In this document: piece after piece, positions 1 through 9,373 of the stretch
Layout: every line of letters begins with the position of its first letter
How positions within the stretch are numbered: position 1 is the stretch's first letter
Source of the DNA: Flavobacterium microcysteis
Lineage (GTDB): Bacteria; Bacteroidota; Bacteroidia; Flavobacteriales; Flavobacteriaceae
Reading direction: 5' to 3'
Length of the DNA: 64,000 nucleotides
Assembly: GCF_006385255.1 (NCBI RefSeq)
Contig: NZ_VFJE01000050.1
Coordinates: forward strand, 1 to 64,000
Notes under the pieces: model-generated
Database searches by the model: none
Told to the model about the DNA's origin: nothing
The model's input: only the letters and a program-made list of their open reading frames with translations
Program-made: the position numbers and the translations under genes

Positions 1-209
1 ACACCAACGTGCTGGTGGGCTACGAGTTCCAAAAAGGGACAGCCACCGTATACGACCTCTCCGGAAGGCAGCTGCAGCACTTCGACATTACCGACCGCAC
101 CGTGCCCGTTGACCTGGGAGGAATGCCCGAAGGGATCTACATCATCGAGATACGCACAAACGTGCAGAACGACTCCGTCAAGGTCGTAAAAGCCATAAAC
201 AAACAATAA
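1..209 (+). CDS. T9SS type A sorting tail of a secreted protein (5' end outside window)
   Basis: The reading frame is open from the left edge, so this is the last ~69 residues of a longer protein. The visible part has the layout of a Por secretion-system C-terminal sorting domain: 'VYDLSGRQL', then 'GGMPEGIYIIEI' and a lysine-containing end 'VKVVKAINKQ'. Such tails direct outer-membrane export through the type IX system and are usually cleaved or anchored by PorU. A GTG at position 9 is an internal codon, not a credible start. The stop is 13 bases before the next gene, so it probably heads the operon containing the two Rhs-like genes. The GC-rich codon use matches those downstream genes rather than the rest of the window. 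Confidence 0.8.
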   Translation, partial: TNVLVGYEFQKGTATVYDLSGRQLQHFDITDRTVPVDLGGMPEGIYIIEIRTNVQNDSVKVVKAINKQ

Positions 210-222
210 AAATACACTACAC

Positions 223-3066
223 ATGAAAAAAATATATGCACTTTTGGCAATAGGGCTGGGAATGGCAGCCCAGGCCCAGGAACTGCCGGCCACGCTGGAA
301 TACGGCTCGGGAAGTCTACCAAAAGAAACCTCGTCTATGTTCAAGTTCGACGACGTGCCGGTGAGCCTCTACACGGGCGTGCCCGACGTGTCCATACCCC
401 TACTATCGCTACCTACCCGCAGCAAGGACATTTCCATTGACATGACATACAATTACCACCCTTCAGGAAGCGGATGGAATATCACCCATGGTGGGGTTAT
501 CACCCGTGTCATCGAAAACTCCTCTTTTGAATTTAGGACCAACGAATCTGGATTCGCCAACAACACTAGGATTTCCAGTGATGTATACAAGTTTAGCTTC
601 ATGGGGCATTCCGGATCATTTGTCCTAAAGAAACAGCCCGACAACACTCTCGTCCCGTCAATATTATTTAACAAAGGTCAGTACATAAAAATAGATGTGG
701 ACTATAATCCCACTACCTATTTCATAAACTCTTTTACAGCCTACGACACCAAGGGATATAAGTTTGTCTTTGGCGTATATGACAAAAACATCACTACTAT
801 TCCTGGCCTAAGCATGACGAAAGAGACCCGAACTAGTTTCAGATTAACAGCCATATATGACAACAACGGGCAGAAACTTGCTGGGATCACCTATACCGAA
901 AAGTTCCAACAGGATCCGGGCTCAAGTAAAAAGGAATACATCAACATAACGTCCATAGTAGAGTCAGAAGGCTTCGGAAAGGCTCAATTCACCTATTCGC
1001 CACTATATGAAGGAAGAAAGGTAGACGAAATTACCCTTTCAGACCTTAATACGAATGTGGTCAAGAGGATCGATTTCAGGGATTCCGAAAAACTGGTATT
1101 CAGAGATGTTGCACAGGCCAAGAATGAGGAGTACCGTTTCTACTACAGCGACGGGATATACGGAAACTACGATGCCGAACGCGGCCTACATCGTATCGAC
1201 AAGTTCGGCTATCCAAATTTTATTCCCTTTCATCTCTATGAAGGCAGCTACATGGATGAAGGGGCATATATCACCAATTCCGTCAATCCGAATATAATTA
1301 CCAGAGGGGTCTTGGAAAAGATAGGGCTACCTACTGGAGGATCAATATTGTATGAATACGAATCAAACACCTATTCCTACTTTCAGGGAACATCCATCTC
1401 AGAATTCCTGATAGGAAATACATTCCAGGAGGATCCCGATTTCTATTACAACTATTGGGACTATGAGACCACGTTTGCATATAACCATATCGTTGAGGAA
1501 ATAAAAAGAGGCAGCATGGGAATGCTTTCCTTCTTTGATGTGGATGGGGTCGGACCGCAGACGATCCACATATCCGTCAGACCCAGACAATATTACAGCA
1601 ACCTTAGCCTTACATGGGTCTATCCTCCTGTAAATATATCCGGACCAGGTTCAAGTTTCCCTCATTACAGGCCATACAATCTCGAAAATTACGGTTATGG
1701 CAGGGGGTTTGTGCTTAATCCAGGACGACATACAATACAGGTGGGCAATTTCACAGAACAGGGCGATGGTGCCGATTATATCATAAGCCGTATCCGCAGG
1801 AACCCGGATGTCAAGAAATGGAAGTACGGTGGAGGAAGGCGCATCAAGAAGATCGCCTACTTCGACACGAATGCCCCGGCCGATCTTTTCAGAAAGGGTC
1901 CCGGCTTTTATCCACAGGAATACGTGCCCGTAAAGGAAACCTATTATTCCTACAACCTGTTTAACGAGCCTAACCGAAGCAGCGGAAATCTGGTGGCCGA
2001 CAGCTATGAAGGCTTTTCCGACAAGTATGGCCAAGTGGAATTCGTCGGCTACAGCAACGTTACGGTGACCGACAGTGGAAACAACGGGAAGACAGAATAT
2101 ACCTTCACTTCCGCTTTTGACTATCCCAACGGCTTAGTCGGCACAGGGGAAAGTCAATCCTCAGACTACAAGCGTGGCCTGTTGAAAAACAGGAGGGACT
2201 ATGACAGGAATGGTGCCGTAGTACAAAGCACAAACTACGAGTACATCTTCTTTGATGAGAACTACCAGGTAAGCTATTTTGATAATAGAACTGTCGTGGA
2301 TAGAACAGGAAAGTCAAGGCTTTTGGCAGAGTCTACTACTTCCTACCCTACCAACTCAACCCCGATTTCAAAAATCACGGTATACGATTACTATAATGAT
2401 ATCAACCGAAACCTTGAGTCAAAAACGGCCACCTCTTCAGCCGGTGAAGCCCTCAAGTCCAAATACTATTACCATACGGGTAACTCGACATTGTCAAAGA
2501 ACAGGATCTCCATAATCGAGAAGGTCGAAGACTACAGGAACGGAAGCCTTATCAATACCAGCAAGACGGACTATTCCAACAACTGGCCCGATAACGTGTC
2601 TTGGTTGCCCTCTGCAGTTTCCGCCTCAACGGGAAGCACGCCGCTTGTCACCAAGGCAAGATTTAACCGCTACGACAAGAACAGCAACCTGCTCGAAAAC
2701 GAGCAGTCCAACGGAACGAAGACGAGCTACATATGGGGCTATAACAATACACAGATAGTTGCCAAGATAGAAAACATGGCCTATGCAAGTATTCCTCAAA
2801 GCCTTATCGACGAGATAAAGACAGCCACAAACAGCGGAACGGAAACCACGGTGCTGCAGAAGCTTGACTTGCTACGCAGCAGCCCGGCACTGGCTGGTGC
2901 GATGCTGACTACTTATACCTACAGGCCGCTGGTGGGAGTAACCACAGTGACAGACCCGAAAGGCGACAGAGTTACCTATGAGTACGACTCCTTCGGAAGG
3001 CCCAAGGCCGTTAAGGACAAAAGCGGCAATACCCTTGCCGAGAACCAATACAATTACAGACCCTAA
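223..3066 (+). CDS. Secreted Rhs/YD-repeat-like protein, upstream partner of DUF6443 protein
   Basis: 947 residues with a signal peptide (MKKIYALLAIGLGMAAQAQ). The body is a long Tyr/Gly/Asn-rich beta-type sequence without a catalytic motif that I recognise. The C-terminus carries a clear YD repeat (YEYDSFGRPKAV...). In Flavobacteriia such proteins typically sit directly upstream of a DUF6443/Rhs-core protein, as here: only 3 bases separate the stop from the next ATG. I infer that it is part of an exported two-protein Rhs shell, perhaps the N-terminal half of what is one protein in other lineages. Codon use is GC-rich (many AAG, GGC, CTC) compared with the rest of the window. Function is not proven. 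Confidence 0.75.
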   Translation: MKKIYALLAIGLGMAAQAQELPATLEYGSGSLPKETSSMFKFDDVPVSLYTGVPDVSIPLLSLPTRSKDISIDMTYNYHPSGSGWNITHGGVITRVIENSSFEFRTNESGFANNTRISSDVYKFSFMGHSGSFVLKKQPDNTLVPSILFNKGQYIKIDVDYNPTTYFINSFTAYDTKGYKFVFGVYDKNITTIPGLSMTKETRTSFRLTAIYDNNGQKLAGITYTEKFQQDPGSSKKEYINITSIVESEGFGKAQFTYSPLYEGRKVDEITLSDLNTNVVKRIDFRDSEKLVFRDVAQAKNEEYRFYYSDGIYGNYDAERGLHRIDKFGYPNFIPFHLYEGSYMDEGAYITNSVNPNIITRGVLEKIGLPTGGSILYEYESNTYSYFQGTSISEFLIGNTFQEDPDFYYNYWDYETTFAYNHIVEEIKRGSMGMLSFFDVDGVGPQTIHISVRPRQYYSNLSLTWVYPPVNISGPGSSFPHYRPYNLENYGYGRGFVLNPGRHTIQVGNFTEQGDGADYIISRIRRNPDVKKWKYGGGRRIKKIAYFDTNAPADLFRKGPGFYPQEYVPVKETYYSYNLFNEPNRSSGNLVADSYEGFSDKYGQVEFVGYSNVTVTDSGNNGKTEYTFTSAFDYPNGLVGTGESQSSDYKRGLLKNRRDYDRNGAVVQSTNYEYIFFDENYQVSYFDNRTVVDRTGKSRLLAESTTSYPTNSTPISKITVYDYYNDINRNLESKTATSSAGEALKSKYYYHTGNSTLSKNRISIIEKVEDYRNGSLINTSKTDYSNNWPDNVSWLPSAVSASTGSTPLVTKARFNRYDKNSNLLENEQSNGTKTSYIWGYNNTQIVAKIENMAYASIPQSLIDEIKTATNSGTETTVLQKLDLLRSSPALAGAMLTTYTYRPLVGVTTVTDPKGDRVTYEYDSFGRPKAVKDKSGNTLAENQYNYRP

Positions 3067-3069
3067 ACC

Positions 3070-6000
3070 ATGACAGCCATGATACAAAATATAAAGATAC
3101 TCAGGGCATGCCTGTTGCTGGCCCTAGCGCCTGCCGCCGCAATGGCACAGACCGCCACGCAGAACTACACGAAAACGACCACTTACAGGGAAGCCGGAAA
3201 CGGAAGGCCTGCAGCCTCCATCACCTATTTTGACGGGCTCGGACGCCCCATACAGCAGCTGGCACACCAGATGTCCCCTTCAGGCAAAGATATCGTGACC
3301 CACATCGAATACGATGCCTCAGGAAAGAAGGCAAAGGAATTTCTACCTTACCCAAGCCAGTCAGTCCCGTTAGGATACGACCCCAATGCCGCAACGGAAG
3401 TCTCCACATTTTATGCCTCTCCCTCTCTGGCAAGGACCGGAAACCCTAATTTTGAGGCCACTGGAAATCCCTACACAGAGAAGCAGTTCGAGGCATCTCC
3501 CTTGGGACGTGTCCTGAAACAGGCAGCGCCTGGAAGCACATGGAAGATGCCAGAATCACCTACCGACACCGACCATACCATACGCACCGAATACCTTTCC
3601 AATTCGGCTATCGATGCCGTAAAGCTCTACAAGGCCACAAACGGCATTCTTTCAGGAGGCTATTACCCCGCTTCGCTATCCCAGCAAGGAACCTATCCTG
3701 CAGGAGCGCTATACAAGACCTTGGTAAAGGATGAGAACTGGACCATTTCTTCCGGCAACAGCCATACCATGCAGGAATTCAAGAACAAGGAAGGACAGAT
3801 TGTCTTAAAAAGGGTCTGGGGTTCATCCATCGTAAACAATGTGTCTACCGAAGGCTGGCACGACACCTATTACGTCTATGACAATTACGGGAACCTGGCC
3901 TTCGTGCTACCCCCATTATCTGACGGGAGCGGAAGCCAGGCTGACCTGAACGGGCTCTGTTACCAGTACCGCTACGACGAACGCAAAAGGCTCGTGGAAA
4001 AGAGGCTTCCCGGAAAGCAGTGGGAGTTCATCGTCTATGACAATCTTGACCGAATCATAGCTACAGGGCCAGCCCGTTCGCCTTTCAATAATATGGCAGG
4101 TGCTGTCGGGTGGCTGTTTACCAAATACGATGCCTTCGGACGCATCGCCTATACCGGATGGATGCAGGCTAATGTGACCAGCTTGAACAGGAATACCCTG
4201 CAGGCTGATCGGAATGCCCAAACAACCAACCTGAGCGAGGCCAAGACGGTTTCCGACAATAGTGTCAGCGGGGTAACATTCCGATATACCAACCAGACAT
4301 GGCCTACAGGTTCCGGATGGCATATCCTTTCCGTAAATTACTATGACAACTATGATTTTCCAGGTGCACCCACTGGCTTTGCTGATGTGGAAGGACAGCC
4401 CGTATACTACAACCTTTCGGTACTTCCAAAAGGCCTGCCAACAGGTTCCTGGACAAGGGTCCTTGAAGTCCCTGCCGTCGTTAACGGGGAGCTTTCCTAC
4501 ACCTTATACGATTATAAGGCAAGGCCTATACGTACCCATATGCTTAACCATATGGGAGGCTATACCCAGGCGGATGCAAAACTTAACTTTTCAGGAAAGA
4601 TACTCTATACGGTAACCGGGCACAAGCGTACGGGTTCAGATTCGCCTATTATCGTAAGAGAGGACTTCACCTATAGCAGCCAGGACCGACTTCTCACCCG
4701 CAGCCAAAAGATCGGGAACAGGGCAGCAGAACTACTGTCGCAAAACACCTATGATGAGCTGGGGCAGCTCATCTCCAAGAAGACGGGCGGATCCGCCCTT
4801 GTTGCACCACTGCAGAAGGTTGACTATGCCTATAACGTGCGTGGATGGCTCAAGGAAATCAACGATACGGGAGCACTCGCTAAGCAAGGAGACCCTGCAG
4901 ACTTGTTCGCCTTTAAGATAAACTATGAGAATCCGCTGGCGGCACAGCCTCAGTTCAACGGGAACATATCCGAGACCTATTGGAGGACGGCTAACGACAA
5001 CATACTTCGCAGGTATGCCTACCAGTTCGACAGTATGGGACGCCTGACATCTGCCTCCTACCACAAGCCTGAAAGCGTGTCGGCTCCTGATTCTTACAAG
5101 GAGAGCCAGCAGTACGACAAGAACGGGAACATAAGGAAGCTCCAACGCTTCGGGGAGTTTGACGATGCCATAACCGCCATGATGGTCGATGACTTGGATT
5201 ATACCTACCAAGCCAATTCCAACAAGATCGCCAAGGTCACCGATCATACCGGCAGCCCTGCCGGCTTTAGGGACGACATTCAAGACACTAATGACTCAGA
5301 AGACGATTACAATTACGACTCGAGCGGAAACATGACTTTCGACCAGAACAAGAACATCGACCAGATTGTATACAACCACCTCAACCTGCCGATAAGGATC
5401 AGCTTTGCGGAAGGTGCTGCGACCATCGAGTACCTTTACAATGCCGGAGGGAAAAAACTGAGGAAGACCGTGACCGAGAGCCCTAATGTCAAAACACAGG
5501 AATACCTGGACGGTTTCGACTATGCCAACGGCACGTTGGAAGCCATACATACGGCCGAAGGCTATGTGAAGGCGACAAGCGACGGGACAAGGCCCGCTTT
5601 CAACTACATCTACAACTATAAGGATCATCTGGGCAACATCAGGCTCAGCTACACCAAGGACCCGGTATCGGAGCAGGTGGTCATCATAGAAGAGAATAAC
5701 TATTACCCGTTCGGGCTCACCCACAAGAACTACAATACCACCAAAAGGATGTACGACAGGATGGGCGGCGGAGTCATAGAATTCTGCCCGGGCTGCCCGT
5801 TACCGTACTCCTACAACTACAAGTTCAACGGAAAGGAATTCCAGGAGGAGCTTGGGCTGAACGTGACGGCCATGGACTTCAGGCAGTATGACAATGCGCT
5901 TGGAAGATTTAATGGAATGGATGCATTGGCCGAAATACAGTATTCGCGGACACCCTATCATTTCGGCTATGGAAATCCTGTATATTGGACAGACCCTAGT

Positions 6001-6639
6001 GGTCTATTAAGCGATACCTTTATCCGCAGTATTTGGGATAACAGCGCTTCTACTGGATGGACATACTGGAACAACAGTTTTACTGGTTATTTTTCTGATA
6101 ATCATGGCAAGGGCACAGTTGATACTGACACAGGAATATTTACTCCGTCAGTTTCTCTTGATGAAGTTGAAGTAACTTTGTACCGAGGCAATACAATAGG
6201 TGCTAGTTATATATTACAAGAGCATGTTTATGACAAAAGCAAATATTATGAACAATTACGTAGTGAGAGAAATGAAAAACGTTGGAGAGATTTTGCAGGA
6301 GGATTACAAAATACTGGAGATTTAATCTCAGCTGCAGGATTTCTTATATCTGTTACTGGTGTAGGCTTACCTCTTGGGGGGGCGCTTATGTCACTTGGAG
6401 GAGTTGTATCTGGAATTGGTACTGGTATAGAAATCGCAACTGATATATCGTATGACAAGTTCAGCGTAAGTAAAACTATTGTTAAAGCTTCTTTACAAGT
6501 GCTTCCATCGGCTTATAACAAAATAGTTCCTAATAGCGCTTTTGAAATGGATAATGCGCTTATTGAAATGGGTTCTACGGCATCCGATAAATGGATTGAC
6601 TATACAAACGAATTAAATTCAAAAAGAGGACAAAGATGA
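3070..6639 (+). CDS. DUF6443 / Rhs repeat-associated core protein with variable C-terminal tip
   Basis: 1189 residues. ATG at 3070 or 3079 is possible; both give a signal peptide ending near AAAMAQ. Residues ~25-150 match the DUF6443 pattern (ITYFDGLGRPIQQLAHQ). YD-type repeats follow, and a typical Rhs core lies at ~845-980 (YNYKDHLGNIRLSY, PFGLTHKNYN, YHFGYGNPVYWTDPSG). After the core, residues ~980-1189 form an unrelated tip encoded by visibly AT-richer DNA. It contains a Gly-rich hydrophobic stretch at ~1087-1127 and ends SKRGQR. This is the polymorphic-toxin layout: conserved shell plus exchangeable effector. I do not recognise the tip; the hydrophobic stretch would suit a membrane-acting or pre-toxin segment. 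The stop overlaps the following small gene. Confidence 0.8.
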   Translation: MTAMIQNIKILRACLLLALAPAAAMAQTATQNYTKTTTYREAGNGRPAASITYFDGLGRPIQQLAHQMSPSGKDIVTHIEYDASGKKAKEFLPYPSQSVPLGYDPNAATEVSTFYASPSLARTGNPNFEATGNPYTEKQFEASPLGRVLKQAAPGSTWKMPESPTDTDHTIRTEYLSNSAIDAVKLYKATNGILSGGYYPASLSQQGTYPAGALYKTLVKDENWTISSGNSHTMQEFKNKEGQIVLKRVWGSSIVNNVSTEGWHDTYYVYDNYGNLAFVLPPLSDGSGSQADLNGLCYQYRYDERKRLVEKRLPGKQWEFIVYDNLDRIIATGPARSPFNNMAGAVGWLFTKYDAFGRIAYTGWMQANVTSLNRNTLQADRNAQTTNLSEAKTVSDNSVSGVTFRYTNQTWPTGSGWHILSVNYYDNYDFPGAPTGFADVEGQPVYYNLSVLPKGLPTGSWTRVLEVPAVVNGELSYTLYDYKARPIRTHMLNHMGGYTQADAKLNFSGKILYTVTGHKRTGSDSPIIVREDFTYSSQDRLLTRSQKIGNRAAELLSQNTYDELGQLISKKTGGSALVAPLQKVDYAYNVRGWLKEINDTGALAKQGDPADLFAFKINYENPLAAQPQFNGNISETYWRTANDNILRRYAYQFDSMGRLTSASYHKPESVSAPDSYKESQQYDKNGNIRKLQRFGEFDDAITAMMVDDLDYTYQANSNKIAKVTDHTGSPAGFRDDIQDTNDSEDDYNYDSSGNMTFDQNKNIDQIVYNHLNLPIRISFAEGAATIEYLYNAGGKKLRKTVTESPNVKTQEYLDGFDYANGTLEAIHTAEGYVKATSDGTRPAFNYIYNYKDHLGNIRLSYTKDPVSEQVVIIEENNYYPFGLTHKNYNTTKRMYDRMGGGVIEFCPGCPLPYSYNYKFNGKEFQEELGLNVTAMDFRQYDNALGRFNGMDALAEIQYSRTPYHFGYGNPVYWTDPSGLLSDTFIRSIWDNSASTGWTYWNNSFTGYFSDNHGKGTVDTDTGIFTPSVSLDEVEVTLYRGNTIGASYILQEHVYDKSKYYEQLRSERNEKRWRDFAGGLQNTGDLISAAGFLISVTGVGLPLGGALMSLGGVVSGIGTGIEIATDISYDKFSVSKTIVKASLQVLPSAYNKIVPNSAFEMDNALIEMGSTASDKWIDYTNELNSKRGQR

Positions 6640-6845
6640 AAAATGAAAGTATAATTGGACTAGTGTTAGGTGCAGTTCTATTTCTATTTATAATATATTA
6701 TATATATAGAACAGACAAAAACCACAAAAAAAATAATACAAAAAACTACTATACAATTTCTCTGAGCTTTAGAATATACTTAATCGCAATAATTGGACTT
6801 ATAGGTTGTATAATTTCCATTTTTAGAAAAATTTACAATTCTTGA
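6636..6845 (+). CDS. Small two-helix membrane protein, candidate immunity protein
   Basis: 69 residues; its ATG overlaps the stop of the Rhs protein (ATGA), implying translational coupling. Two hydrophobic helices are visible (residues ~5-24 and ~46-64) with a short Lys/Asn-rich loop between them. No family recognised. Position directly after the toxin-like tip, AT-rich composition matching the tip, and membrane topology make it a plausible immunity protein for a membrane-active effector. This is inference from context; it could also be an unrelated small membrane protein. Confidence 0.55.
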   Translation: MKNESIIGLVLGAVLFLFIIYYIYRTDKNHKKNNTKNYYTISLSFRIYLIAIIGLIGCIISIFRKIYNS

Positions 6846-6955
6846 TTGACTTAATGTAGATTTTAAAATTTAAAATTATGCAGAAAACTGCTTTTTGCCT
6901 CATGGGTAATGGATCAAATTATGGCATCTACTAAATTTTAAAATTAAATTATTGA

Positions 6956-6993
6956 AAAACAGTGTTTAGTGTAAAAACTAAATGCTGTTTTTT
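6956..6993 (+). terminator. Intrinsic terminator after the candidate immunity gene
   Basis: 15-bp stem with two G-T wobble pairs (6956-6970 pairing with 6977-6991) and a T-run at 6988-6993. Correctly placed to end the Rhs transcript. Confidence 0.65.
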
Positions 6994-7080
6994 GTTAAAT
7001 GGTAATCATGTAAATTCTGATGGACTTTCGAATTCAAAATTGCAAAACTAAAATTTGAATTAACATCAAAACCATTTATA

Positions 7081-7113
7081 ACTGGGACATCGGAAGATGT
7101 CCCAGTTTTTTTT
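7081..7113 (+). terminator. Strong intrinsic terminator without an obvious gene
   Basis: Perfect 11-bp stem ACTGGGACATC / GATGTCCCAGT with a GGAA loop and eight T's. It lies ~235 bases after the last recognised gene, behind another terminator. Confidence 0.8.
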
Positions 7114-7371
7114 AAACAATTCAATCAAATGGCAATATACCATACTATTAGTCAAGCATGCTCAAAAAACAGGATAAAGCAAGACCTTATCTTATCATAA
7201 AACGCCCTATACTATATAAAATCTCAAGTATTCCAATACACACAGCTACTTTAAAATAAAATACAGCCACTAAGACTCCTAAAATTTCATCAAAAACATA
7301 AAAACACCAGTACTGTTACGTCAAAGCGTATATATTGCTTATTTTTATAGCCCTAAAAACGAAAAACAGCT

Positions 7372-8286
7372 ATGAAAAAAATCCAAACTTTATTACTTGC
7401 ATTAGCCTCTACAACGCTATGGGCGCAACAGACTATTTCCTTTGAAACTTCTGAAGGATATCAGCCCGGTACCCTTCACCAACAAAATGGCTGGGAAGTC
7501 ACAGAAGGTTCCGACGGCTATATTGCCAATCAAACCGTGAGTAACGAAGCCGCTTCAACGGGTAGTTATTCTTTTAAGAATGCTTATGAGCCTAGCTTTG
7601 ACTGGCAATATTTCCCAATATTTGGTGCTTCCAAAATATTTGACTCTCCTAAGAGCTATAACAATTTTACTATTTCTTATGATGTGATGGCTTCAGCAAA
7701 ATTGGGTTCCGATTTTGAGTTTACACTATTCGCTATTGACAGTAACGAAGAATATGTACCTGTTGCAGGCGTAGGAATTGAAAACAGAGGATTCATCTAT
7801 CTAATCAAGAATGTTGACTATGGTTTTGATTATGCCGTTACAGAATGGGCTCCGAACCAATGGGTTAATATTAAAATTGAAGTTACTGCCAGTGAAATCA
7901 AATACTATATTAATAATACGCTTGAAAAAACTATTGCCAACTATACAGAGCTTAATATCGTAGGGTTTAATATGCTCCACAACAATTATGGCAACAATGC
8001 TTTTTATGATAATTTCGTAATTACAAGTGAAAATCTGGGCACAAAACCTTTTGAGGCAATTTCTTATTCTGTATATCCAAATCCGGCCCAAGACATAGTT
8101 TCTATAGAATTACCAGCTAATACTACACTATCTGGAGCTTCTATTTATAATATAGCCGGACAAAAAGTGATGCAGACTGAAGCCAGCCAGACTATCAATG
8201 TGAGTTCACTTTCTGCCGGAACTTATTTCCTAAAAGGACTTACAACCGACGGAGCTTCTTTCACAAAAAAACTTATAAAAAAATAA
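7372..8286 (+). CDS. Secreted protein with T9SS type A sorting domain
   Basis: 304 residues. Signal peptide MKKIQTLLLALASTTLWAQ. Residues ~20-220 form a jelly-roll-like concanavalin/LamG-type domain (SFETSEGYQPGTLHQQNGWEV; VNIKIEVTASEIKYYINN), as in choice-of-anchor or polysaccharide-binding modules. Residues ~230-304 are a canonical Por secretion tail (YSVYPNPAQDIVSIELP..., LSAGTYFLKGL..., KKLIKK). It is therefore exported by the type IX system. No catalytic motif is seen; substrate unknown. Monocistronic, with its own terminator. Confidence 0.85.
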   Translation: MKKIQTLLLALASTTLWAQQTISFETSEGYQPGTLHQQNGWEVTEGSDGYIANQTVSNEAASTGSYSFKNAYEPSFDWQYFPIFGASKIFDSPKSYNNFTISYDVMASAKLGSDFEFTLFAIDSNEEYVPVAGVGIENRGFIYLIKNVDYGFDYAVTEWAPNQWVNIKIEVTASEIKYYINNTLEKTIANYTELNIVGFNMLHNNYGNNAFYDNFVITSENLGTKPFEAISYSVYPNPAQDIVSIELPANTTLSGASIYNIAGQKVMQTEASQTINVSSLSAGTYFLKGLTTDGASFTKKLIKK

Positions 8287-8292
8287 ATTATT

Positions 8293-8324
8293 AAAACGCC
8301 GGATTATTGTCCGGCGTTTTTGTT
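8293..8324. terminator. Bidirectional terminator between convergent genes
   Basis: Perfect 11-bp stem (8293-8303 with 8310-8320), A-run on the left and T-run on the right, so it can stop transcription from both the T9SS cargo gene and the convergent oxidoreductase gene. Confidence 0.85.
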
Positions 8325-8390
8325 CTTACAAAGAAATGAAGACGATTATTTAAAAGAGAATTCTATTTCAATAATTAGTAACTATCTACA

Positions 8391-9221
8391 TTAACCTTGC
8401 GGGTTCCATAAACCGCTTGCCGCAATCTCTTTTACATATTCTGAAAAATCCTTTGGTTTTCGTCCCAAGGCTTCCTCGATTCCATGGCTTATGGAGGCAT
8501 TTCTCCCGTCTAGTACTTCAGTAAAAAGATAGGTAGACAAATCGATATACTCTTTCGGGATTTGATAGGCAGCCATTTGAGCAACATATTCTTCTATTGA
8601 AGGCTGTTCATAAACAATTGTCCTGCCTGTTGCATCAGAAATTTCAGCAACCGCTTCTCTAAAGCTCAACAATTTGGAGCCTGTCACTTCGTAGAGTTTT
8701 CCATCGTGTCCTTCTTCGGTAAGCGATGCAACAACTACATCAGCAATATCATCAGCATCAATAAAAGGTTCTTTTACATCTCCTACAGGCAAAGAAACAT
8801 GCCCTTGCAAAATAGGATCCAGGAAAAAGCTCTCGCTAAAATTCTGGCTGAACCAGCTGGCCCTTACAATAGTCCATTTCAAGCCGCTTTCCATGATGAT
8901 TTTCTCGCATACTTCGGCTTCTTTTTCACCTCGACCCGAAAGAAGTACCAGCTTTTCAACACCCGCTTCTTTTGCTAATATTGAAAGCAACCGTATCGCA
9001 TCATCTGAACCTTCTACAGCCAAATCAGGCTGAAAAGTAATATATATGCTGCTGACACCTTTCAATACTTCTTTCCAGTTTTCTGAATATTCCCAGTCGA
9101 ATTTAGGAACCGCTGAACGGGAGCCTTTTCGGACTGGCAAATTAAGTTTTTCCAATCGTTCCACTACCCGACTTCCTGTTTTTCCGTTTGCGCCTAATAC
9201 TAAAATCTGTTTTGTTTCCAT
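8391..9221 (-). CDS. NmrA-like NAD(P)-binding atypical SDR
   Basis: 276 residues from the ATG at 9221; an upstream TTG at 9242 is less likely. The N-terminus has a Rossmann loop (ILVLGANGKTGSRVV). The pattern fits the NmrA/QorB-like atypical SDR group (WFSQNFSESF, GDVKEPFIDADDIADVVV), which lacks the classical YxxxK pair. Members act as quinone or small-molecule reductases or redox sensors; the substrate here cannot be told. Stands alone, divergent from the AlkZ-like gene. Confidence 0.8.
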   Translation of the reverse strand: METKQILVLGANGKTGSRVVERLEKLNLPVRKGSRSAVPKFDWEYSENWKEVLKGVSSIYITFQPDLAVEGSDDAIRLLSILAKEAGVEKLVLLSGRGEKEAEVCEKIIMESGLKWTIVRASWFSQNFSESFFLDPILQGHVSLPVGDVKEPFIDADDIADVVVASLTEEGHDGKLYEVTGSKLLSFREAVAEISDATGRTIVYEQPSIEEYVAQMAAYQIPKEYIDLSTYLFTEVLDGRNASISHGIEEALGRKPKDFSEYVKEIAASGLWNPQG

Positions 9222-9373
9222 TATGTTTCTATTTTTAAACAAAGCTAGACACCTGAATTACGTTAAAATAGAACAGAACCGACAGCATTATTATTTTTTA
9301 CATACTCACTCCAAAGTACACCTCTAATCACTCCTCTTTTTTTGTAAATTAGCTTGGCCTAAAAAACAACTCC

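Larger units (their letters stand above)
6846..7371. other. 526-base spacer after the Rhs block
   Basis: Very AT-rich, no convincing gene. It holds two intrinsic terminators (listed separately) and, between the first short ORF-like stretch and the second terminator, no coding pattern I trust. The second terminator (7081-7113) is far from any visible gene end, so this spacer may contain the degraded end of a lost cassette or a small unrecognised transcript. Confidence 0.6.

Noticed and set aside
4732..5283. Minus-strand ORFs inside the Rhs gene (for example 183 codons)
   Set aside because: They are antisense to the conserved Rhs sequence, arise from its GC-rich codons and show no family pattern.
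223..6845. Type VI secretion-linked Rhs
   Set aside because: No VgrG, PAAR or T6SS gene is present; both Rhs-like proteins have signal peptides instead.
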